Below are positions 8,647 to 17,828 of a stretch of DNA of 64,000 bases, in pieces (position 1 is the first letter of the stretch; every line of letters begins with the position of its first letter). The notes under the pieces are model-generated. The model did not search any database, was not told the origin of the DNA, and worked only from the letters and a program-made list of their open reading frames with translations. The stretch comes from Isoptericola croceus (GTDB taxonomy: Bacteria; Actinomycetota; Actinomycetes; Actinomycetales; Cellulomonadaceae), in NCBI RefSeq assembly GCF_029382255.1, contig NZ_JARLLG010000001.1, forward strand, positions 620,001-684,000, written 5' to 3'. Made by a program: the position numbers and the translations under genes.

Positions 8647-10167
8647 TCAGCTGGCCTCGGCGTCGCCGTCCACCCAGTCGAAGGTCTTGGTCACGGCCTT
8701 CTTCCACTGGCGGTAGAGCCGCTCACGCTCGTCCTCGGGCATCGACGGGGTCCAGCGCTTGCCCTCCGCCCAGTTCTCGGTGACGTCCGACTCGCCCTGC
8801 CAGAACCCGACGGCGATGCCCGCGGCGTAGGCGGCACCCAGCGCCGTCGTCTCGGCGACCTCCGGGCGGATGACGTCGACCCCGAGCTGGTCCGCCTGGA
8901 ACTGCATGAGCAGCTCGTTGGCGACCATGCCGCCGTCGACCTTGAGCTCGGTGAGATCCACGCCGGAGTCCGCGTTCATCGCGTCCATGACCTCGCGGGT
9001 CTGGTACGCCGTCGCCTCGAGGGCGGCACGGGCGATGTGGTTGCGGTCGACGTAGCGAGTGAGCCCGACGAGCGCGCCGCGGGCGTCGGGACGCCAGTAA
9101 GGGGCGAAGAGCCCGGAGAACGCCGGCACGAAGTACGCCCCGCCGTTGTCGGAGACCTTGTTGGCCAGGTACTCGACGTCGGGAGCGTCGGCGAACAACC
9201 CCAGGTTGTCGCGCAGCCACTGCACCAGCGAACCGGTCACGGCGATCGAGCCCTCGAGGGCGTAGACCGCCGCGGCGTCGCCGATCTTGTAGCAGACGGT
9301 GGTCAGCAGACCGTTCTCGGACGGGACCTTCTCGGTGCCGGTGTTGAGCAGCATGAAGTTGCCCGTGCCGTAGGTGTTCTTGGCGGTGCCGACCTCGAAG
9401 CACGCCTGACCGAACGTCGCCGCCTGCTGGTCGCCGAGGATGCCGGCGATCGGCACGCCGGGCACCATCCCGCGGGGGCGGCCCCGGCCGTACACCTCGG
9501 AGGAGGACCGGATCTCGGGGAGCATCGACAACGGGATGCCCATATCGGCCGCGATGTCCTCGCGCCAGCTCAGGGTGTCGAGGTCCATGAGCATGGTGCG
9601 CGAGGCGTTGGTGACGTCGGTGACGTGCACGCCGCCCTCGGAGCCGCCGGTCATGTTCCACAGCACCCAGGTGTCGGTGTTGCCGAAGAGCAGGTCTCCG
9701 CGCTCGGCGGCCTCGCGGGCACCCTCGACGTTGTCGAGGATCCACTTGATCTTGGGCCCGGAGAAGTACGTCGCCAGCGGCAGGCCGACGATCGACTTGT
9801 ACTTCTCGGGCCCCTCGGCGCCACCGAGCTCCTCGACGATCGTCTGGGTGCGGGTGTCCTGCCAGACGATGGCGTTGTAGACGGGCTTGCCGGTGTTCTT
9901 GTCCCAGACGACGGTGGTCTCGCGCTGGTTGGTGATGCCGACGGCGGCGAGGTCCTCGTGGGAGATGTTGCCGCGGGTCAGCGCCAGGCCGACCACCTCG
10001 CGGACGTTGTTCCAGATCTGCTCGGCGTTGTGCTCGACCCAGCCCGCCCTCGGGAAGATCTGGTCGTGCTCGAGCTGGCCGGTCGAGACGCTGCGTCCCG
10101 AGTGGTCGAAAATGATGGCACGCGAGCTCGTCGTGCCCTGGTCGATGGCGAGGACGTAGTCAGCCAT
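8647..10167 (-). CDS. glpK: Glycerol kinase GlpK
   Basis: A 506-residue FGGY-family kinase, full length for GlpK, that phosphorylates glycerol to sn-glycerol 3-phosphate with ATP in the cytoplasm. The N-terminus [18 protein letters not shown] is the phosphate-binding loop of the family. Further GlpK landmarks are [24 protein letters not shown] (catalytic region), [28 protein letters not shown], and [22 protein letters not shown] near the C-terminus. The ATG at 10167 has a GAAGGACA ribosome site. Last gene of the minus-strand glpD-glpF-glpK operon, 54 bases after glpF; its 3' end faces a hairpin terminator. Confidence 0.97.
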   Translation of the reverse strand: MADYVLAIDQGTTSSRAIIFDHSGRSVSTGQLEHDQIFPRAGWVEHNAEQIWNNVREVVGLALTRGNISHEDLAAVGITNQRETTVVWDKNTGKPVYNAIVWQDTRTQTIVEELGGAEGPEKYKSIVGLPLATYFSGPKIKWILDNVEGAREAAERGDLLFGNTDTWVLWNMTGGSEGGVHVTDVTNASRTMLMDLDTLSWREDIAADMGIPLSMLPEIRSSSEVYGRGRPRGMVPGVPIAGILGDQQAATFGQACFEVGTAKNTYGTGNFMLLNTGTEKVPSENGLLTTVCYKIGDAAAVYALEGSIAVTGSLVQWLRDNLGLFADAPDVEYLANKVSDNGGAYFVPAFSGLFAPYWRPDARGALVGLTRYVDRNHIARAALEATAYQTREVMDAMNADSGVDLTELKVDGGMVANELLMQFQADQLGVDVIRPEVAETTALGAAYAAGIAVGFWQGESDVTENWAEGKRWTPSMPEDERERLYRQWKKAVTKTFDWVDGDAEAS

Positions 10168-10221
10168 GGTGTGTGTCCTTCAGGTCGTGTGCGGTACGGG
10201 TTTCGATGCTGATGATGATCG

Positions 10222-10953
10222 TCAGAAGGTCACGGCGGTCGCGACCACGCCGGCGAGCGCACCACCGGTCAGCGGGCCGACGATCGGTACCCAGGAGTAG
10301 GACCAGTCGCTGGAGCCCTTGCCCCTGATGGGGAGCAGGGCGTGCGCGATGCGGGGGCCGAGGTCACGGGCCGGGTTGATCGCGTAGCCGGTGGGCCCAC
10401 CGAGGCTCGCGCCGATGCCGACCACCAAAAGGGCGACGGCCAGCGGGCCGATGTCGCCGGGCCAGTTCCCGAAGGACAGCACGACGAACACGAGCACGAA
10501 CGTGCCGATGATCTCGGTCACGAGGTTCCAGCCGTAGGACCGGATCGCCGGTCCGGTGGAGAACACCCCGAGCTTGACCGCAGGGTCGGCCTCCTCGTCG
10601 AAGTGCTTCTTGTAGGCCAGGAACGCCAGGACGGCACCGAGGAAGGCACCGACGAGCTGCGCACCGATGTAGATCACGGCGTTGGCGGCGGTGGCGGGAA
10701 TGCCCGGTCCGAACTCCTCCGCGCCGTTGGCCAGGAGCCCGACCGTGACGGCAGGGTTGATGTGCGCGCCGGAAGAGAACGCGACGTACACGCCGGCGAA
10801 CACGCCGAGGCCCCAGCCGAAGTTGATGAGCAGCCAACCACCGTTGAAACCCTTGTTCTTCGGCAGGATCACGTTCGCCACCACACCGCCACCGAGGAGG
10901 AGCAGCATCATGGTGCCCAACATCTCGGTGACGAAGATCTGGCCTGATGACAT
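10222..10953 (-). CDS. glpF: Glycerol uptake facilitator GlpF (aquaglyceroporin)
   Basis: A 243-residue MIP-family channel for passive glycerol entry across the membrane. Both pore half-helix motifs are present: SGAHINPAVT and the second with the glycerol-type Asp, GYAINPARDLGPR. Six membrane segments can be traced, starting with FVTEMLGTMMLLLLGGGVVANV. The Asp after NPAR marks a glycerol facilitator rather than a strict water channel. The start is the ATG at 10953 (MSSGQIF). It sits 94 bases after glpD and 54 before glpK, supplying substrate to the kinase. Confidence 0.95.
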   Translation of the reverse strand: MSSGQIFVTEMLGTMMLLLLGGGVVANVILPKNKGFNGGWLLINFGWGLGVFAGVYVAFSSGAHINPAVTVGLLANGAEEFGPGIPATAANAVIYIGAQLVGAFLGAVLAFLAYKKHFDEEADPAVKLGVFSTGPAIRSYGWNLVTEIIGTFVLVFVVLSFGNWPGDIGPLAVALLVVGIGASLGGPTGYAINPARDLGPRIAHALLPIRGKGSSDWSYSWVPIVGPLTGGALAGVVATAVTF

Positions 10954-11047
10954 CGTCGTCTCGCTTTCTCGTAGGACTTCGTCGTCGGTCTCGGGCGTCG
11001 GTGCCGGGGACGGTGAGCCCGGCACGGTCGGTGTGCCGGGAGGTCGG

Positions 11048-12793
11048 TCAGGTCGTTCGCAGCCGCTGCATCGGTGCGACGTCCGGGGCCTGGGACCGGG
11101 CCTGTTCCGCCGAGGCGTCGTCGGCGGTCCGCGCGGCGGCGTCCTCGGCGTCGGCGCGGGCGCGGTAGGCGTCGATCTCGGCCTGCTTCGTCTTCTCGTC
11201 CCAGTCCAGCAGGGGAGCGGCGATCTCGGCGATCTCCTCGAGCGCCGCCCTGCCCTTGTCGGGCACCTCGTAGACGAGGCGGGTGCGGCGCAGGAGCAGG
11301 TCCTCCAGGTGCAGGGCACCCTCGTGGCTGACGGCGTAGTGGATCTCCGCGCGCAGGTACGCCGGGGCGTGCTCCAGGGCCCTCGCGAGCGACGGGTCCT
11401 CCTCGCAGAGGGTGACCAGCTCGCGGAGCGCCGACCCGTAGCGGTGCAGCAGGTGGTCGAGCATCGCCGGGCTCCAGCGGTAGCGCTGCGACCAGGCGCG
11501 GGCCTGGCGCCGCACCGCGGAGAGGCCGACAGCCCCGACGAGCGGGATCTGGTGCGTCACCGACGGCAGCGCGTGCGCCCGCTGACCGATCGCGAAGTCG
11601 ACGGCGTCCTTGGCCATCACCCGGTAGGTGGTCAGCTTGCCGCCCGCGATCACGGTGAGTCCGGGCGCCGGGGAGGCGACCGTGTGCTCGCGCGACACCT
11701 TGGACGAGCCGGTGCCTTCCTTCGTCCCGGGCTGGAGCAACGGGCGCAGACCTGCGTAGGTGCCGATGATGTCCTCGCGGCTGAGCGGGTGGGCCAGCAC
11801 GGCGTTGGCGTGGTCCAGCACGTAGTCGATGTCGGCAGCCGTGGCCACGGGGTGCACGGGGTCCTGCTCCCAGGGCGTGTCCGTGGTGCCGATGATCCAG
11901 TAGCGCGACCACGGGATGATGAACAGCACCGACTTCTCGGTCTGCAGGATCAGCCCCACGGCGCCCTTGATCCGCTCGCGGGGGACGACGATGTGGATCC
12001 CCTTCGAGGCCAGGACCCGCAGCCCGCCCTCGTCACCGGCGAGCGCCTCGGTGTCCTCGGTCCACACCCCGGTGGCGTTGATGACGTGCCGGGCGCGGAC
12101 GGCGATCTCGCGGCCGGTCTCGAGGTCGACGACGACGGCGCCGTTCACGGCCCCGGTGCCGCTCTTGGTGAGCGCGACGACCTGGGTGCGCGACGCGGCG
12201 TGGGCGCCGTAGTCGACGGCGGTCCGCACGAGCGTGCTCACCAGGCGCGAGTCGTCCACCGAGGCGTCCCAGTACTGGACGGCGCCGATGGCGGCCTCGT
12301 GCGCCAGGTCGGGGAACTTCTGGGCGATCTGCCGCCTGCTGAGGTGACGGTGGAGGGGCATGGCACGCCGACCGGGCGCGATCGCGGCCAGGGTGTCGTA
12401 GAGGGCGATGCCGGCGCCCACGTACGCCCGTTCCCAGATGCGGTGCTCCAGCGGGTAGAGGAACGGGACGGGCTTGACCAGGTGCGGTGCGAGCTCCTTG
12501 AGGAGCAGGTCGCGCTCGGTCAGCGCCTCGTGCACCAGGGAGAAGTCGAGCATCTGCAGGTAGCGCAGGCCTCCGTGGACCAGCTTGCTCGACCAGCTCG
12601 AGGTTCCGGCCGACCAGTCCTGGGCCTCGACGATCGCGGTGGACAGGCCGCGGGTGACGGCGTCGAGCGCGATGCCCGCGCCGGTGACACCACCACCGAC
12701 CACGAGCACGTCGAGCTCGGTGGCAGGTTCCTGGGAGCTCTCCAGGGCAGCCAGCGCCCTGCTGCGTGACTCGGACGTGAGTCGGGAGGCCAT
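11048..12793 (-). CDS. glpD: Aerobic glycerol-3-phosphate dehydrogenase GlpD
   Basis: A 581-residue FAD enzyme oxidising glycerol 3-phosphate to dihydroxyacetone phosphate at the membrane and passing electrons to the quinone pool (menaquinone, made by genes later in this window). The dinucleotide-binding motif ELDVLVVGGGVTGAGIALDA sits at about residues 27-46, followed by SAGTSSWSSKLVHGGLRYLQ, typical of GlpD. Then come the substrate domain (GVWTEDTEALAG, GIHIVVPRERIKG, IGTTDTPWEQDPVHP, TYAGLRPLLQPG) and the helical C-terminal DAO_C domain (LVTLCEEDPSLARALEHAPAYLRAEIHYAV split over the last 150 residues). The ATG at 12793 has GAGGAG 8 bases upstream. First gene of the operon, divergent from the SorC-type regulator. 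Confidence 0.96.
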   Translation of the reverse strand: MASRLTSESRSRALAALESSQEPATELDVLVVGGGVTGAGIALDAVTRGLSTAIVEAQDWSAGTSSWSSKLVHGGLRYLQMLDFSLVHEALTERDLLLKELAPHLVKPVPFLYPLEHRIWERAYVGAGIALYDTLAAIAPGRRAMPLHRHLSRRQIAQKFPDLAHEAAIGAVQYWDASVDDSRLVSTLVRTAVDYGAHAASRTQVVALTKSGTGAVNGAVVVDLETGREIAVRARHVINATGVWTEDTEALAGDEGGLRVLASKGIHIVVPRERIKGAVGLILQTEKSVLFIIPWSRYWIIGTTDTPWEQDPVHPVATAADIDYVLDHANAVLAHPLSREDIIGTYAGLRPLLQPGTKEGTGSSKVSREHTVASPAPGLTVIAGGKLTTYRVMAKDAVDFAIGQRAHALPSVTHQIPLVGAVGLSAVRRQARAWSQRYRWSPAMLDHLLHRYGSALRELVTLCEEDPSLARALEHAPAYLRAEIHYAVSHEGALHLEDLLLRRTRLVYEVPDKGRAALEEIAEIAAPLLDWDEKTKQAEIDAYRARADAEDAAARTADDASAEQARSQAPDVAPMQRLRTT

Positions 12794-12840
12794 CGGTGGT
12801 GCTCCTCTCGGGTGGGATCCACACCAGGGCAACATCGGCG

Positions 12841-12874
12841 GAACGTTCTCGCAACCTTGGTGCACGAACGTGCA
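12841..12874. promoter_or_regulatory. Operator candidates between glpD and the SorC-family regulator
   Basis: The 111-base divergent gap contains two palindromes on one face of the gap: GAACGTTC at 12841-12848 (perfect) and TGCACGAACGTGCA at 12861-12874 (6-bp arms, 2-base spacer). Both carry GAACGT, with the two copies 25 bp apart. Their place between the two divergent start codons suits autoregulation plus control of the glp operon. A TAGGTT at 12878-12883 could be a -10 for the regulator gene. Confidence 0.55.
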
Positions 12875-12904
12875 AAATAGGTTCTGCTGCGGCAGTCTGG
12901 GCCG

Positions 12905-13864
12905 GTGACGATCACCCGGGAGCGCGACATGGTCATGGCCGCGACCATGTACTACCTGCAGGACATGAAGATGGAGTCGATCGCGCGGCACCTGCGCACG
13001 TCGCGGTCCACGGTGTCGCGGCTGCTCAAGCGCGCGCGGGAGACCGGCGTCGTCGAGATCACGCTGCGCCCGGCGCACTCGCGCGCCCCGGGGATCGGGC
13101 GAGAGCTGGTGTCGCGGTACGGCATCGAGGCCTACGTGGTGCCGGTGGCCGACTCGGCCGACGACGCCGAACGCCTCGGTCAGGTCGCGCGGACCGCCGC
13201 CCGGCTCGTGCAGCGATGGTTCGACTCCGACATGGTGCTGGGCGTCGCCTGGGGCACCACGCTGGGGGCGGTGGCCGAGCACCTGACGCACAAGGCGACC
13301 CGGGGCTCGTCCGTGGTGCAGCTCAACGGCGCGGCCAACACCCGCACGTCCGGGGTGAGCTATGCAGGTGGGCTCATCGACCAGATCGGTGCGTCGTTCG
13401 AGGCCAACGTGCACCACTTCCCGGTGCCGGCGTTCTTCGACTATGCCGAGACCCGGGCCGCGATGTGGCGCGAGCGGTCGGTCCGTCGGGTCCTGGACTT
13501 CCAGTCGCGGACCGACCTGGCGATGTTCTCGGTGGGTGCCCTCACGGGCGTGCCCTCCCACGTGTACTCGGCCGGGTACCTGGATCCCGAGGACGTCGCC
13601 ACGCTCGACCGGGCCGGCGTGGCCGGGGACGTCTGCACCGTGTTCCTGCGGCCGGACGGCACCTACCGTGACATCGCGATCAACGCGCGGGCGACCGGCC
13701 CGACCCCTGACCAGCTGCGCCAGATCCCTCGGCGGCTCTGCGTCGTGGCGGGGGACAACAAGATCGTGCCCCTGCGGGCGGCGCTCGCGGCCGGCGTGGT
13801 CACGGACCTGGTGATCGACGAGATGACGGCTGCGCGGCTCGCCGACGCCGAGGGCATGGACTGA
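12905..13864 (+). CDS. SorC/DeoR-family sugar-binding transcriptional regulator, probable glp regulator
   Basis: A 319-residue protein from the GTG at 12905. The N-terminus has a helix-turn-helix (MVMAATMYYLQDMKMESIA, then HLRTSRSTVSRLLKRARETG, about residues 10-50) and the rest is a SorC-type sugar-phosphate-binding domain (about 60-315): MVLGVAWGTTLGAVAEHL, QLNGAANTRTSG, FPVPAFFD, FSVGALTGVPSHVYSAGYL, VAGDVCTVFL and CVVAGDNKIVPLRAAL. These match the pattern of family members that bind phosphorylated sugars, glycerol 3-phosphate being the obvious candidate here. It is divergent from glpD with palindromes between, so I infer it is the local glp regulator. Confidence 0.88.
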   Translation: MTITRERDMVMAATMYYLQDMKMESIARHLRTSRSTVSRLLKRARETGVVEITLRPAHSRAPGIGRELVSRYGIEAYVVPVADSADDAERLGQVARTAARLVQRWFDSDMVLGVAWGTTLGAVAEHLTHKATRGSSVVQLNGAANTRTSGVSYAGGLIDQIGASFEANVHHFPVPAFFDYAETRAAMWRERSVRRVLDFQSRTDLAMFSVGALTGVPSHVYSAGYLDPEDVATLDRAGVAGDVCTVFLRPDGTYRDIAINARATGPTPDQLRQIPRRLCVVAGDNKIVPLRAALAAGVVTDLVIDEMTAARLADAEGMD

Positions 13865-13926
13865 ACATTCGTGCGTCCCGGCGGGGTGGGCCCGCGTGCC
13901 GGCAGGGGCGGCCCTAGTGTGGTCAG

Positions 13927-14439
13927 GTGCCCGCTGCCAGCTTCTCGGTCCGCCCAGCCCTCCCCGCGGACGTGCGCGCGGTCCGGGACCTCGTCGAGCC
14001 GTACGCCTCCGAGCGGATCCTGCTGGCCAAGGAGATGGTCGGCTACTACGAGGCGGTCCAGGAGTTCGTCGTGGCCGACGCCGGCCCGGACCACGGGGTC
14101 ATCGGCTGCGGTGCGCTGCACGTGATGTGGGAGGACGTCGCCGAGATCCGCACGCTCGCCGTCGACCGCGCCTGGACGGGACACGGCGTGGGGCACGCCC
14201 TCGTGAGCGAGCTGATCGACCGGGCCCGGTCGATGAGGTTGCGCCGGCTGTTCTGCCTGACGTTCGAGGTCGACTTCTTCACCGCGCACGGGTTCCAGGA
14301 GATCCAGGGCACGCCGGTCTCGCACGAGGTGTACGCCGAGCTGCTGAGGTCTCACGACGACGGCGTCGCGGAGTTCCTCGACCTCGCTCGCGTCAAGCCG
14401 AACACTCTCGGCAACACGCGGATGCTGCTCGAGCTCTGA
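13927..14439 (+). CDS. argA: Amino-acid N-acetyltransferase (short NAGS, ArgA type)
   Basis: A 170-residue GNAT protein that closely follows the short N-acetylglutamate synthase of mycobacteria (Rv2747), which makes N-acetylglutamate for arginine biosynthesis from glutamate and acetyl-CoA. Shared landmarks include LLAKEMVGYYEAVQEFVVA, GCGALHVMWEDVAEIRTLAV, the acetyl-CoA loop GHGVGHALV, FCLTFEVDFFTAHGFQEIQGTPV and the C-terminal VAEFLDLARVKPNTLGNTRM. The start is the GTG at 13927, preceded by TAGTGT at 13915-13920, so the mRNA is predicted to be leaderless. It is not linked to other arginine genes here. Confidence 0.92.
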   Translation: MPAASFSVRPALPADVRAVRDLVEPYASERILLAKEMVGYYEAVQEFVVADAGPDHGVIGCGALHVMWEDVAEIRTLAVDRAWTGHGVGHALVSELIDRARSMRLRRLFCLTFEVDFFTAHGFQEIQGTPVSHEVYAELLRSHDDGVAEFLDLARVKPNTLGNTRMLLEL

Positions 14440-14442
14440 TGC

Positions 14443-15321
14443 TCACGCCGGCAGCAGGTATCGCCCGGCGTCGTCGGTCTCCGCCAGGCCGTCCTCGACG
14501 AGGCCGGCGAGGCAGCGGTCGAGCTGTGCTGCCGGCCCGGCGTCGGCGAGCAGCGCTCGCGGGACGGGAGCGTCGGCGCCTCGCAGCGCCGCCATGACGC
14601 GGCCCCGGACCTGGCGGTCCGTGCCCTCCCAGGCCTGGGTCCGCCGTCGGGCAGCGTGCTCGTCCGGTGGGAACCCGGCGAGCCGCCATGCGCAGGCGGC
14701 GCGCAGCGGGCACGCCTCGCAGCGCGGTGCCCGTGCGGTGCACACCAGCGCACCGAGCTCCATCGAGGCAGCGGCCCAGGCTGCCGCGGTCTCGTCGTCG
14801 TCGGGCACCAGCGATGCTGCGAGCGCGCGCTCGGCCGCCGTGTAGGACGGCGCGGGCAGCGCGGCCCCGCTGACGGCCCGGGCCTGCACCCGGCGCACGT
14901 TCGTGTCGACGACGACGGACCGCCGTCCGAACGCGAAGGCCTGCACCGCTCCAGCCGTGTACTCCCCGACCCCGGGCAGCGCCAGGAGCGACTCCTCCTC
15001 GGCGGGGACGGTGCCGCCGTGGCGTTCGACGACGGCGCGGGCGCAGTCCGCGAGGCGCAGCGCCCGGCGGGGGTAGCCGAGCCGACCCCACGCACGCAGC
15101 ACGTCGGCCGTGGGTGCACCGGCGAGGTCTGACGGTGCGGGCCAGCGCTCCATCCAGGCGCGCCACACCGGCTCCACGCGTGCGACCGGAGTCTGCTGCA
15201 GCATCACCTCGCTGACCAGCACCCCCCACGGTGTGCGGTCCGGTGCCCGCCACGGCAGATCACGGGCAGCGTCGCCGTACCACGCGGTGACCCGCTCGAC
15301 CAGTTCGTGCACGGTCGCCAT
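14443..15321 (-). CDS. mutY: A/G-specific adenine glycosylase MutY (short form)
   Basis: A 292-residue base-excision-repair enzyme that removes adenine mispaired with 8-oxoguanine. The catalytic Glu38 lies in SEVMLQQTPV, the helix-hairpin-helix is LPGVGEYTAGAV (115-126), and the catalytic Asp139 is in VVDTNVRRVQ. The [4Fe-4S] cluster ligands are Cys194, 201, 204 and 210, with the canonical C-x6-C-x2-C-x5-C spacing. The protein lacks the full NUDIX-like C-terminal domain of E. coli MutY and ends in a short winged segment (RGRVMAALRGADAPVP to the end), as seen in actinobacterial forms. It converges on argA with only 3 bases between, and is divergent from the histone-tail-like gene. Confidence 0.94.
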   Translation of the reverse strand: MATVHELVERVTAWYGDAARDLPWRAPDRTPWGVLVSEVMLQQTPVARVEPVWRAWMERWPAPSDLAGAPTADVLRAWGRLGYPRRALRLADCARAVVERHGGTVPAEEESLLALPGVGEYTAGAVQAFAFGRRSVVVDTNVRRVQARAVSGAALPAPSYTAAERALAASLVPDDDETAAAWAAASMELGALVCTARAPRCEACPLRAACAWRLAGFPPDEHAARRRTQAWEGTDRQVRGRVMAALRGADAPVPRALLADAGPAAQLDRCLAGLVEDGLAETDDAGRYLLPA

Positions 15322-15437
15322 TGTGCCTGGTCCGGACCCGTGCCGGGCACGCTGGTCGAGCGGCGCGGCTGCGTGGAGCGGCATGCCCGACGACGTAGCG
15401 TGGCACCGGAAAGAACTGTTCAGAAGGCGGGAGTGCA

Positions 15438-16697
15438 GTGGCGGCAGCGAAGGGCCGGGGCCGGGGTGGCCCCTCGCGTGGGGGGCGGGCAACGCCCTCG
15501 ACGCGGTCGTCGGGCGCGTCGGCACGATCGTCGTCGCAGCGGACGACGGCGCGTGGTTCGGCCGGTTCGTCGTCGGGCGCGAAGCCTGCCGCGAAGAAGC
15601 CTGCCGCCAAGAAGCCCGCCGCGAAGAAGCCCGCTCCGAAGACGTCGACGGGGCAGCCGAGGAAGAAGCCCGCGGCGAGGTCGGGTGCGCAACGGACGCC
15701 CGCGGCCGGGAGCGCCTCGCGCAAGGCGGGTGCGGCGCCCGCTGCCCGCAAGCCAGCTGCTCGCAAGCCCGCTCGCAAGCCAGCGGCGCGGACCCCCGAG
15801 CGGAGGCTGGCACCGTCCGGCCGCACCACCCGGAACGCTCCCGGGCGCAAGGTGACGACGAACGGCCTCGTCGCCCCGGGTGCCACCCCGCGTCCTCGCG
15901 CGAAGCAGGCGCCTCGCAAGACGCCGCAGCGCCGGCCGAAGAAGCCGTCGGCAGCGCAGCTCCGCCGTCGTCGATCACTGCGCAACGGCGCCCTGGTCGT
16001 ACTGCTCACCCTCGGACTGCTCGTGGGGCTGGGCACCGCCGGCGGCTATGGGATCGGGCGCGCCGTCGACGTCGTGCGTGACCTGTGGCCTGAGCCGCGC
16101 CCGGACCTCACCGCCGACAAGGCGGCACCGCCGGACCCGATCGACCTGTCCGGTCCGGCCGAGACCTGCACGGCGAGCGCCGTCGAGCTCGACCTGGCCG
16201 CCGGATCGACCACGCTGGCCCCTGGCGAGATGCTGCCCTTCACGCTGCGCGTGACCAACGAGGGTCGGATGCCCTGCCTGCTGGACGGTCGTGGATCCAG
16301 CATGCAGGTCGTGGTGACCGACGCCGAGGGCGAGCGGGTGTGGTCTTCCGCCGACTGTGGCGGCGGTGGCGGGAGCGACCTGCTGCTGGGCGTCCAGAAC
16401 GCCCTGGACACGTGGGACATGACGGTCCGCTGGAGCGGGTCCTCGTCGGAGCCCGGCTGCGAGGGAAAGCGCGAGCGCCTCCCGGCCGGCGAGTACACCG
16501 CCGCGATCTCGCTGGCTGACGTCCCCGACGCGGCCGGCGACCCGGTGACCGTGACGGTGGCAGAGTCCCCGGCGAAGGAGTCGGCTCCCGAGAGCTCCGA
16601 GGAGGCGGACGAGTCGGAGAAGGCGGAGAAGTCGGCGGACGACGGTGAGGACACGTCCTCGGACGACGACGCGCCACAGGACGACACGAAGGACTGA
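15438..16697 (+). CDS. Membrane protein with histone H1-like basic cytoplasmic tail and extracytoplasmic domain
   Basis: A 419-residue protein from the GTG at 15438 (GGCGGGAG upstream). Residues 1-180 are almost entirely Ala, Pro, Lys, Arg, Ser and Thr; residues 49-66 are a KPAAK/PAAKK repeat like the C-terminal tails of histone H1 and of actinobacterial HupS/Hup. One membrane helix follows (184-206, GALVVLLTLGLLVGLG). By the positive-inside rule the basic tail is cytoplasmic. The outer part (about 225-372) has four cysteines and a strand pattern of a small beta domain (ETCTASAVELDLAAG, LPFTLRVTNEGRMPC, GEYTAAISLADVPD), similar in style to DUF4232-type domains. The last 45 residues are polyacidic (Glu/Asp/Ser). 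Function unknown; the basic tail could bind DNA or another polyanion. A TAGCGT box lies about 50 bases upstream. Confidence 0.75.
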   Translation: MAAAKGRGRGGPSRGGRATPSTRSSGASARSSSQRTTARGSAGSSSGAKPAAKKPAAKKPAAKKPAPKTSTGQPRKKPAARSGAQRTPAAGSASRKAGAAPAARKPAARKPARKPAARTPERRLAPSGRTTRNAPGRKVTTNGLVAPGATPRPRAKQAPRKTPQRRPKKPSAAQLRRRRSLRNGALVVLLTLGLLVGLGTAGGYGIGRAVDVVRDLWPEPRPDLTADKAAPPDPIDLSGPAETCTASAVELDLAAGSTTLAPGEMLPFTLRVTNEGRMPCLLDGRGSSMQVVVTDAEGERVWSSADCGGGGGSDLLLGVQNALDTWDMTVRWSGSSSEPGCEGKRERLPAGEYTAAISLADVPDAAGDPVTVTVAESPAKESAPESSEEADESEKAEKSADDGEDTSSDDDAPQDDTKD

Positions 16698-16733
16698 GGC
16701 CTCGGCTCGTCGCGCCGCTCGGTGTGGGTGCGC

Positions 16734-17819
16734 CTACACGTACCGCTCGAGGATGCTGGACTCCGCCAGCCGCGAGAGTCCCTCGCGCACCGCGCGGGCC
16801 CGCTGGTCGCCGACACCGTCGACACCCATGAGGTCCTCGGCGCTGGCGGCCAGCAGCTTCTGCAGCCCGCCGAAGTGCGAGACGAGCCGGTCGATGACGG
16901 ACGTCGGCAGGCGAGGCACCTTGGACAGCAGCCGGTACCCGTGCGGGGCGACCGCGGCGTCCAGGGCGACGCCGCCGCCCGGCAGCTCGAGGACGCGGCC
17001 GATCTGGGACAGGTCGAGGAGCTGGGCCGAGTCGAGCGCCGCGAGGTCGGCGTGGACGTCCTGGATGGTGCGTCCCGCGCGGTCCACGTCCACGTAGTCG
17101 CGCACCACGAAGTCGCGGTCGGCGCCGATGCCGCCGATCAGCTCGTCGAGCTGGAGCGCGAGCAGCCTGCCGTCGGTGCCGAGCTCGACGACGTAGCCGT
17201 CGATCTCGTCGGAGATCCGGCGCACCATCTCCAGGCGCTGGACGACCGCGCACACGTCGCGGATCGTCACGAGGTCCTCGATCTCGAGGGCGGACAGCGT
17301 GCCGGAGACCTCGTCGAGCCGCGAGCGGTACCGCTCCAGCGTGGCGAGAGCCTGGTTGGCGCGGCCCAGGATCGTGTCCGAGTCCTCCAGGACGTGCCGC
17401 ATGCCGCCGATGTAGATGGCGACGATCCGCATCGACTGGCTCACCGAGACGATCGGCAGTCCGGTCTGCTTCGCCACCCGCTCGGCGGTGCGGTGCCGGG
17501 TACCGGACTCGCTCGTCTCGATCGTCGGGTCGGGCAGGAGCTGGACCGCGGCCCGCCGGATGCGCGTGGCGTCGCGGTCGAGGACCACGGCGCCGTCCAT
17601 CTTGGACAGCTCGCGCAGCCGGGTGGCGGAGAACTCGACGTCGAGCACGAACCCTCCGGAGCAGATCTCCTCGACCGTCTTGTCGAGCCCGAGGACGATC
17701 AGCGCGCCGGTGCGGCCACGCAAGATGCGTTCGAGCCCGTCGCGCAGCTCCGTCCCGGGTGCGACGGCGGCAAGGGTCTCCCGCAGCAGGGCGTCGGGGT
17801 GCGCGTTGGAGGGAGCCAC
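16734..17819 (-). CDS. disA: DNA integrity scanning diadenylate cyclase DisA
   Basis: A 361-residue protein, the usual length for DisA, which converts two ATP to cyclic di-AMP and scans DNA for branched structures. The DAC catalytic domain (about 10-150) has the DGA motif at 75-77 ([11 protein letters not shown]) and RHR at 108-110 ([12 protein letters not shown]). A helical linker follows, and the C-terminus carries the helix-hairpin-helix DNA-binding domain ([37 protein letters not shown]). The GTG start at 17819 is preceded by TAGAAT at 17826-17831 with 6 bases between, so transcription probably starts at the codon itself. The gene follows radA by 9 bases on the same strand, the conserved radA-disA pair. 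Confidence 0.96.
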   Translation of the reverse strand: MAPSNAHPDALLRETLAAVAPGTELRDGLERILRGRTGALIVLGLDKTVEEICSGGFVLDVEFSATRLRELSKMDGAVVLDRDATRIRRAAVQLLPDPTIETSESGTRHRTAERVAKQTGLPIVSVSQSMRIVAIYIGGMRHVLEDSDTILGRANQALATLERYRSRLDEVSGTLSALEIEDLVTIRDVCAVVQRLEMVRRISDEIDGYVVELGTDGRLLALQLDELIGGIGADRDFVVRDYVDVDRAGRTIQDVHADLAALDSAQLLDLSQIGRVLELPGGGVALDAAVAPHGYRLLSKVPRLPTSVIDRLVSHFGGLQKLLAASAEDLMGVDGVGDQRARAVREGLSRLAESSILERYV

Positions 17820-17828
17820 GTGGGCATT

